Below are positions 58,568-64,000 of a stretch of DNA of 64,000 nt, piece after piece. Source of the DNA: Campylobacter jejuni subsp. jejuni 414 (lineage in GTDB: Bacteria; Campylobacterota; Campylobacteria; Campylobacterales; Campylobacteraceae); the NCBI GenBank assembly GCA_000163995.1, contig CM000855.1:855172-919171 (forward strand), written 5' to 3'. Position 1 is the stretch's first letter, and each line of letters opens with the position of its first letter. A program made the position numbers and the translations under genes. The notes under the pieces are model-generated. The model was not told where the DNA came from. It did not search any database and was given only the letters and a program-made list of their open reading frames with translations.

Positions 58568-59338
58568 ATGCTAAAACTGCATGAAAATTTAAAAAAAATC
58601 TTACAAACAAAAAATTTAGAGACTTTTTATAGTGAAATTTATGGACAAAAAGTTTTTGTTTATGCAGGTTTAAATTTAGAAACTTGGCTTTTTAGCGATG
58701 AAAAAATTTACAAACTTCAAGATGAAGAATTTAAACTTTCTAGTATAGAAGAATTTTCAAATTTTATTAAATCAATTTTAGAAGATTTTAAAGCACAAAA
58801 TACTCATTTTCAAAACCTATTAGAGCATAAAGAAGGTATTATTCTAAAAGGTCGTTTTGTTAAAAATTTCTACAAAAAATCCTTTGTTTTAAGACAAAAA
58901 ATCAACAAAAATCTAAAACAAATCAATCTTCTAAACGAGGCTTTTAATCTTTTACTTAGCGAACAAACACAATACAAAAAACATTTAAAAATTTTAAATT
59001 TATCTATCATTATCTTAAATAAAAATACTAAAGAACATCTAGCAAGAGTTGATACACTTTATACATTAACAAATGCAATTAAAAATGAAAAAATGAATAA
59101 GAGTATTTATCTTTTAAGCGTACTTTCTTCTATTTTCCTACCTTTAAATTTGATTGTAGGTTTTTTTGGAATGAATACAAACAATCTTTTTTTTAAAGAT
59201 AGTCCTTATGGAACACTTTATATTTTTTCTTTGATTTGTTGTATTTTGATTATAGGCGTTATATTTTATCATTCTAAAAAGACTAAAGAATTTGATTTAG
59301 ATGAAGGCAAAAGGCTAAAAAACAAACAAAATAAGTGA
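58568..59338 (+). CDS. CorA-like divalent metal transporter
   Basis: A 256-aa inner-membrane protein of the CorA (2-TM-GxN) family. A long cytoplasmic N-terminus with helices leads to helix 1 (about 178-200), which ends in the channel motif GMN (FFGMNTNN), and helix 2 (about 215-235). It is shorter than E. coli CorA (316 aa), so it may be a variant. Mg2+, Co2+ or Zn2+ are the possible substrates. It follows tgt immediately. Confidence 0.82.
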   Translation: MLKLHENLKKILQTKNLETFYSEIYGQKVFVYAGLNLETWLFSDEKIYKLQDEEFKLSSIEEFSNFIKSILEDFKAQNTHFQNLLEHKEGIILKGRFVKNFYKKSFVLRQKINKNLKQINLLNEAFNLLLSEQTQYKKHLKILNLSIIILNKNTKEHLARVDTLYTLTNAIKNEKMNKSIYLLSVLSSIFLPLNLIVGFFGMNTNNLFFKDSPYGTLYIFSLICCILIIGVIFYHSKKTKEFDLDEGKRLKNKQNK

Positions 59339-59366
59339 AATTTTGCTTATTTTAAGAATATTTATA

Positions 59367-59372
59367 TATAAT
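59367..59372 (+). promoter_or_regulatory. -10 element of tRNA-Arg
   Basis: TATAAT lies 14 bp upstream of the tRNA 5' end at 59387, with AT-rich sequence before it. No clear -35 box is seen. Confidence 0.6.
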
Positions 59373-59386
59373 TTTAACTTATTTTT

Positions 59387-59463
59387 GCGCTCATAGCTCA
59401 GCTGGATAGAGCATTTGATTGCGGTTCAAAAGGCCAGAGGTTCGAATCCTCTTGAGCGCACCA
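59387..59463 (+). tRNA. tRNA-Arg (anticodon GCG)
   Basis: A 77-nt tRNA with acceptor arm GCGCTCA/TGAGCGC, D-arm GCTC/GAGC, anticodon stem TTTGA/TCAAA and loop TTGCGGT. The anticodon is GCG (reads CGC and CGU), the T-loop is TTCGAAT and CCA is encoded. It is notable that position 34 is G, since most bacteria use ACG changed to ICG for this codon box. Confidence 0.95.
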
Positions 59464-59466
59464 CTA

Positions 59467-59934
59467 TTATTTATCTTCTTTAATTTTTCTTTTAGCCAAT
59501 CCCATATGCTCATAAGCATCAATTTCTTTTTTATAAGATCCAGAAATTTTCTTAAGTTCTTTGTTTAAGTAACTTACCGTTTGTGCACTTGCATTAGCAT
59601 TTGCAGCCAAAGCAGAAACAAATTCTAGTTTCTTTTTTGTTGCTTCGTCTAATTCTTTAGAAGTTTTTGACCCAAGCTTATGTGTTTGCACATAAAGCTT
59701 AGCAAGCTCTTTTAATTCAATATCTGTTAATTTAATATTAGAAGCAGCAATTATCATTTTATCTAAATCTGTATCAAATTTTTTAGTTTTTTCAGTTACA
59801 TGCTGCTTTGTTTGATTGATTTTTTGTTTTTTGGTTGTTTTTTTACCATCACTTGTAATAAGATAAGCAATTATACTTAAAAACAATAAAAGTACTAAAG
59901 CGGTACAAAAAACAACGAAAAAGATATAGCTCAT
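59467..59934 (-). CDS. Small membrane protein with coiled-coil cytoplasmic or periplasmic tail
   Basis: A 155-aa protein with one N-terminal helix (about 3-26) and a lysine-rich, helical remainder (KKTTKKQKINQTKQHVTEKT and then LKELAKLYVQTHKLG). No domain recognised. It starts 1 bp after the CcsBA stop and is probably co-transcribed with it, but an assembly role is only a guess. From memory it corresponds to Cj1012c. It is followed by tRNA-Arg in the opposite orientation. Confidence 0.65.
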   Translation of the reverse strand: MSYIFFVVFCTALVLLLFLSIIAYLITSDGKKTTKKQKINQTKQHVTEKTKKFDTDLDKMIIAASNIKLTDIELKELAKLYVQTHKLGSKTSKELDEATKKKLEFVSALAANANASAQTVSYLNKELKKISGSYKKEIDAYEHMGLAKRKIKEDK

Positions 59935-62900
59935 TTAAAGCTTGCCTATAAAATTTCGTTTCCTTTTTGCAAAAAGGGCTAAAACCACCATCAATGTAAA
60001 TCCCCAATAAACATAACCAGGAATTTGAGCCGCCTCGCCTGCAGCATAAGAATGAAGCCCTGTTAAAAAGTAATTTACTCCAAAATAAGTCATAATAATA
60101 ACCCAATAAGCAAACATACTCCATAAAGCAAATACAAATTGATTGCAATATTTTGGAATCATTCTAAGATGCAAAATCGCTGCATAAACTAAAATGCTAA
60201 CCAAAGCCCAAGTTTCCTTAGAATCCCAACTCCAATACCTTCCCCAGCTTTCATTTGCCCAAATTGCACCTAAAAAATTTCCTACAGTAAGCAAACAAAG
60301 TCCTAAAATCATTGCCATTTCATTGATTCTTGTAGCCTCTGTAATATTTCTTAAAATATTAAGATTATATTTTCCATCTTTCTTGAGAAAACACATTAAG
60401 AACAATGTAAAGATACCAAGTAAGGCACAAAGTCCCAAAAATCCATAACTAGCAGTAATAACAGACACATGAATGCTAAGCCAATAAGAATTAAGTACAG
60501 GAACAAGATTTGTAATTTGCGGATTCATTTCGCTTAAATGTGCAACCATTAATACAACGCCGGATAAAATGGAAGTCAATGATAAAGCTATAGGACTTTT
60601 CCTGGAAAAAAATATACCTGATAAAGATAATGCCCAGGCTATATAAACCATGCTTTCATAACCATTACTCCATGGAGCATGACCTGATAAATAAGCGCGG
60701 AGTCCAAGACCTATTGTATGAACTACAAAGGCTAAAATATTTAAAACATATACGACTTTAAAAATAAAAGAGATTCTCAAATTCGGTACAACCATTTTAG
60801 AAAAAACAAGAATTAAAAGTAAAAAACCTGCAACCAAATATACAGGAGCAAGCTTAACAAAAATTTCAGCCTTATTGGAAAAAATTTCCATTTCGATCTT
60901 GGTTTTATTAGGCATAACTTTATATCCTATTTTTTCTTGATATTCTTTGATAAATCTCAAACCTTCATCAGCTCTAGTCCAATTATCATCTTTAAAAGCA
61001 TTTTCCACAGCACTAAAATAATTCCGTATTAAAGCTAAAACAATATGCTCTTCATCTCCTTTAAGAGTAGTTATAGCAGAAAAAGGTGCAAGCCAAACAT
61101 TATTTGGATTATTTTGAACAGGAATAAATTTAAACAATTCACCGCTAAAAACTAAATTTACAACATTAGCTCTTTCATCTAATTTTATAATTTCCTTATC
61201 GAAAACTCCTCTTGCATTTGGATTTTTGCGAATTGCATTTTCAACATATTTTTGAAGCTTATAGCGATTGTTCCCATCAAAAAAATCTTTATAAGAAATA
61301 TATTCAGCACTAGGAATTTCTAAAACATTTGCAACAGCATCACGAACTGCTTTATTTTGCGGCATTAAAATAAAAGGCTCCATTTGCCACTTATCTACAT
61401 CAACCAGCATAGAAAGCATAACAGCATTAGAATTTTGCCCTTTATAGTTATTACTTTGATGAATTTTTTCTAAAATTTCTCTTGATAATGTATCAAAAGG
61501 CACCATTCTTCCATCTACTGATTTTTGCACTATTAAAGTAGCAAGGGCTTTAGCATGATCAGTATTTACAACAGGTAAAGTCGAATTTAAATCTTGAGCA
61601 AAAGTTTTTTCAAAACTAAAAGTCATCAGCAAGATAAAAACAATCACACTTGCATGCTTTAAAGTATCTTTATTAATCAATCTTGCTAAGGTTCTAAATC
61701 TAGAATGTGGATTTAAAAAATTCATAAACATTCCAAGACAAAGTAAAAAATAACCTATATAAGTTGGTATTTTACCTGGATCTTTATTTACAGATAAAAC
61801 AGTTCCTTTTTCATCTTTATCATAAGAACTTTGATAAAATCTATAACCATCATAATCTAAGACATTATTCATAAAAATTCTATAATCAAAATTTTCATTA
61901 TTATTCTTTACAGTAATTTCACTTGCATAAGAAGCTGGAGACATAGAACCTGGATAACGATCTATCACGAAATCTCTTAAGTAAATATCAAAAGGCAATT
62001 GTTCATAAGAAAGTGCCCAAGAAATAAAGAATTTTTGACCGGCAAGCTCTATCGTAATAGGTTTATTATATTCAAAAACATAAAATTCTTTACTTTCGTT
62101 TTTATAACTTAGTTCTAATTTTAAAGCATTAGAACCAGTTAATTCTAAGTTTTTATTTTCATTACTTAAAGCAAAGTCTTTAAAATACAATAATAAAGAA
62201 TTCTTCCAATTTTGAGGCTCTCCAAAAGTAGAAATCAACATAGTTCTAGCTACTTCTAACCAAGCAGATTTAAACCATAATAAAAAACTTTCGTCTTGAG
62301 GTCTATTGGAACCTTCTAAAGCTTCTTGTGCATGTAAAGAAGCAGTTTTAACTACAAAACTAATATCTTTAACCTCATAAAGTCTTCTTTCTTTAGCATT
62401 TGCCTTTTCTCCAATTTTAAGTTCTAAATTTTGCCCATCTAGCATACTTAAAAAATGTAAGTTTTCGCTTGAACTTAAAATTAAATTTTGATCAATTTTC
62501 ACAAAAGGAGCTTTAACATTATCGTTCATAAAAGCAAAATTAATTCCTTCTATATTCTTAACTTCACCTTTTTCAAATTTAACATCAACACCCTGGGATC
62601 CTTTTTGAGAAAGCATCAAAACCAATAAAGGATCAGAATTATTGTTTTCTTTATAAGTATAATGGGCATTCAAGATTAAATCTTTATATTTTAACACAGC
62701 TTGATCGTCGCCTAAGTTAAGCTTTAGTTTAAAAGAATTAGCAAAAGGTAAATTTCCTATATAACGATCATTAACAGCACTATAACGTTCCCCATCTTTT
62801 ATCGTAGAAATACGCAAAGAAGTTTTAGAACTTTCTATGAGTGAATTTTGGGTATGCTCTCTAATAGCTAAAATGCCTTCAAATCCGGCATATCTTGTCA

Positions 62901-63180
62901 TTGCAGAACCTACTAAAATAAATAAAAAAGAAATATGAAAAATAATTAAAGGCAATTTTTTAAGCCCAAGCATTTTATAACGAAACATCCCACACAGTAA
63001 ATTAATGCCAAGTAAAAGTTGTATGTATTCAAACCAAAAAGTATCATAAACCATTGCCCAAGCCGTAGGAGTTCCATAAGCACTTTCAATAAAAGTCGCC
63101 AAAGCACAAAAAAGTGCAAAAAGCAAAAATAATACAACTGAAACTCTTAAATCTCCTATGCTTTTTATTATATTTTTCAT
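59935..63180 (-). CDS. Cytochrome c synthetase, fused System II CcsBA
   Basis: A 1081-aa fused CcsB-CcsA protein that carries haem to the periplasm and attaches it to CxxCH apocytochromes. The N-terminal ResB/CcsB half (about 1-520) has helices and a large periplasmic domain; the C-terminal CcsA half has about eight helices. The tryptophan-rich WWD haem-handling domain contains WGRYWSWDSKETWALVS. Conserved His-containing segments flank it (VVHTIGLG and LSIHVSVITASYG). DLNST is a PglB sequon in a loop. It appears intact and is the natural haem-attachment factor for CxxCH proteins. Confidence 0.93.
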   Translation of the reverse strand: MKNIIKSIGDLRVSVVLFLLFALFCALATFIESAYGTPTAWAMVYDTFWFEYIQLLLGINLLCGMFRYKMLGLKKLPLIIFHISFLFILVGSAMTRYAGFEGILAIREHTQNSLIESSKTSLRISTIKDGERYSAVNDRYIGNLPFANSFKLKLNLGDDQAVLKYKDLILNAHYTYKENNNSDPLLVLMLSQKGSQGVDVKFEKGEVKNIEGINFAFMNDNVKAPFVKIDQNLILSSSENLHFLSMLDGQNLELKIGEKANAKERRLYEVKDISFVVKTASLHAQEALEGSNRPQDESFLLWFKSAWLEVARTMLISTFGEPQNWKNSLLLYFKDFALSNENKNLELTGSNALKLELSYKNESKEFYVFEYNKPITIELAGQKFFISWALSYEQLPFDIYLRDFVIDRYPGSMSPASYASEITVKNNNENFDYRIFMNNVLDYDGYRFYQSSYDKDEKGTVLSVNKDPGKIPTYIGYFLLCLGMFMNFLNPHSRFRTLARLINKDTLKHASVIVFILLMTFSFEKTFAQDLNSTLPVVNTDHAKALATLIVQKSVDGRMVPFDTLSREILEKIHQSNNYKGQNSNAVMLSMLVDVDKWQMEPFILMPQNKAVRDAVANVLEIPSAEYISYKDFFDGNNRYKLQKYVENAIRKNPNARGVFDKEIIKLDERANVVNLVFSGELFKFIPVQNNPNNVWLAPFSAITTLKGDEEHIVLALIRNYFSAVENAFKDDNWTRADEGLRFIKEYQEKIGYKVMPNKTKIEMEIFSNKAEIFVKLAPVYLVAGFLLLILVFSKMVVPNLRISFIFKVVYVLNILAFVVHTIGLGLRAYLSGHAPWSNGYESMVYIAWALSLSGIFFSRKSPIALSLTSILSGVVLMVAHLSEMNPQITNLVPVLNSYWLSIHVSVITASYGFLGLCALLGIFTLFLMCFLKKDGKYNLNILRNITEATRINEMAMILGLCLLTVGNFLGAIWANESWGRYWSWDSKETWALVSILVYAAILHLRMIPKYCNQFVFALWSMFAYWVIIMTYFGVNYFLTGLHSYAAGEAAQIPGYVYWGFTLMVVLALFAKRKRNFIGKL

Positions 63181-63198
63181 TCTTTTTCCTTGTAAATT

Positions 63199-63894
63199 TT
63201 AAAGTCCTAAATATTTCTTTCTAATCTCATCATCACCTATTAAATTCTTAGCTTCGTTTTCCATTACAATACGACCATTTTCCAAAACATAAGCATAATC
63301 ACTTATTTTTAATGCGGAATAAGCATTTTGCTCTACTAAAAGAATAGTTATACCCTCTTCCTTTAAACGTACAATAATATCAAAAACTTCCCCTACAATC
63401 TTTGGTGCAAGCCCTAAGGAAGGTTCATCTAGCATTAAAAGTTTTGGTTCACTCATTAAAGCTCTCGAAATTGCAAGCATTTGTGCTTCTCCTCCACTCA
63501 ATGTTCCAGCTAAAGCATGTTTTTTACTTGCAAGTCTTGGAAAAAGCTTGTACATTTGTTCTCTTAAATGCTCATAATTTTCAGTATTATTAAAAGCACC
63601 TATTTTTAAATTTTCTTCTACGTTTAAATTAATAAAAACACGCCTTCCTTCAGGAACTAAAGCTATGCCTTTTTGAACCAAAGTATGAGTTAAATGTCTT
63701 TTAGTATCATAACCTAAAAAATTAACCTGACCTGTTCTCTTAACCGAATTTAAAAGTGCATTTAAAGTTGAAGTTTTACCTGCTCCATTTGAACCTATAA
63801 GAGAAACAATATGACCTGTTTTTACTTTAAAATCAATCCCTTTAACAACTTCAATTAATCCATAATAAACATGTAAATCTTTAACTACTAGCAT
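63199..63894 (-). CDS. livF: Branched-chain amino acid ABC transporter ATPase LivF
   Basis: ATP-binding subunit of the high-affinity leucine/isoleucine/valine importer. From ATG 63894, behind AGGGG, it is 231 aa. It has Walker A GSNGAGKT, the ABC signature LSGGEAQMLAISRALM and Walker B LLMLDEPSLGL, followed by the D-loop and ILLVEQNAYSAL. It overlaps the 3' end of livG by 14 bp, as in most liv operons. Confidence 0.95.
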   Translation of the reverse strand: MLVVKDLHVYYGLIEVVKGIDFKVKTGHIVSLIGSNGAGKTSTLNALLNSVKRTGQVNFLGYDTKRHLTHTLVQKGIALVPEGRRVFINLNVEENLKIGAFNNTENYEHLREQMYKLFPRLASKKHALAGTLSGGEAQMLAISRALMSEPKLLMLDEPSLGLAPKIVGEVFDIIVRLKEEGITILLVEQNAYSALKISDYAYVLENGRIVMENEAKNLIGDDEIRKKYLGL

Positions 63895-64000
63895 CAAAAT
63901 CCCCTAAATACGCAGCAATTACTTCTTTATGATTTACAGCATCGCAAAGCTTACCCTCAAAAATTGTTTTTCCGTAATCAAGCACCAGTACACGATCACA
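63881..64000 (-). CDS. livG: Branched-chain amino acid ABC transporter ATPase LivG, 3' end
   Basis: Only the last 39 codons and the stop (63881) lie in the window. They read in one frame, ending RVLVLDYGKTIFEGKLCDA and then HKEVIAAYLGDFDASS, which matches the C-terminal part of LivG. The N-terminus is beyond the right edge. It overlaps the start of livF, so the two are coupled. Confidence 0.92.
   Translation of the reverse strand, partial: CDRVLVLDYGKTIFEGKLCDAVNHKEVIAAYLGDFDASS

Noticed and set aside
1-64000. Phase-variable poly-G tracts, CRISPR arrays, insertion sequences and prophage genes
   Set aside because: I saw no run of eight or more G or C, no regularly spaced repeats and no transposase or phage protein; the frameshifts found are in A/T runs, not the classic G tracts.

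Overview
The window comes from Campylobacter jejuni. The DNA is very AT-rich, the genes are short and tightly packed, and start/stop overlaps of the ATGA or TTGA type are common. It carries the hippuricase gene hipO and the adhesin gene jlpA, both characteristic of C. jejuni. From memory, the gene order matches the NCTC 11168 segment running from about Cj0940c to Cj1015c; I could not run a comparison.

Layout. 1-950: tRNA-Lys(UUU) and a glutamine-type ABC permease (glnP) with a frameshifted 5' end. 949-5348: lipoprotein sorting and protein export (LolE/LolF-type permease, secA, lolA). 5345-8827: a periplasmic protein, a Pif1/RecD-like helicase and an NlpC/P60 lipoprotein. 8839-11569: an agmatine-to-putrescine operon (aguA, a metal exporter, aguB). 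11668-13707: an HslJ-type lipoprotein and a chemoreceptor with a CxxCH motif. 13801-22823: purH, a DnaJ/TerB protein, purL, and the conserved cluster mnmE, jag, yidC, yidD, rnpA, rpmH; yidC and yidD are both frameshifted at homopolymers. 22954-27728: an acetyltransferase, a UDG-like protein, a periplasmic binding-type protein, a thioesterase, cmoB, the sigma-28-linked Cj0977 and a 57-residue lipoprotein. 27737-36697: nuclease, dipeptidase, cjaB, cjaA, jlpA, a wrecked sulfatase-family pseudogene, a frameshifted yaaA and hipO. 36698-37828: remains of an MFS transporter. 37829-43791: a small membrane protein and the overlapping operon hemB-argF-Cj0993c-hemN-Cj0991c-Cj0990c. 43848-49680: ribA (frameshifted), rsmG, a YceI protein, a YeiH exporter with a divergent LysR regulator, and rpoD. 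49695-59338: histidine phosphatase, rhomboid protease, a PepSY-like protein, an FtsH-like ATPase without protease residues, mtaB, a membrane protein, aroB, a TrkA-C protein, tgt and a CorA-like protein. 59387-64000: tRNA-Arg(GCG), a small membrane protein, the CcsBA cytochrome c synthase, livF and the 3' end of livG.

How parts work together. SecA, YidC/YidD, LolA and LolE form an envelope export and lipoprotein route that serves the many lipoproteins here (CjaA, JlpA, the NlpC/P60 protein, the HslJ-like protein, the 57-residue protein). CcsBA attaches haem to CxxCH proteins, and the chemoreceptor at 12112-13707 could be one of its clients. AguA and AguB make putrescine from agmatine.

Main caution. 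Six otherwise conserved genes (glnP, yidC, yidD, the Cj0964-like gene, yaaA, ribA) each appear broken by one single-base indel, mostly in A/T runs, and two more loci (sulfatase family, MFS) are heavily decayed. Loss of an essential gene such as yidC is unlikely, so some of these may be sequencing errors. Genes broken near the N-terminus, where a downstream start could still serve, are typed CDS; genes that lose their middle or C-terminus are typed pseudogene. I found no CRISPR array, rRNA, insertion sequence or prophage, and no convincing wholly new system. The most interesting leads are the CxxCH chemoreceptor, the protease-dead FtsH paralogue and the paired yidC/yidD frameshifts.
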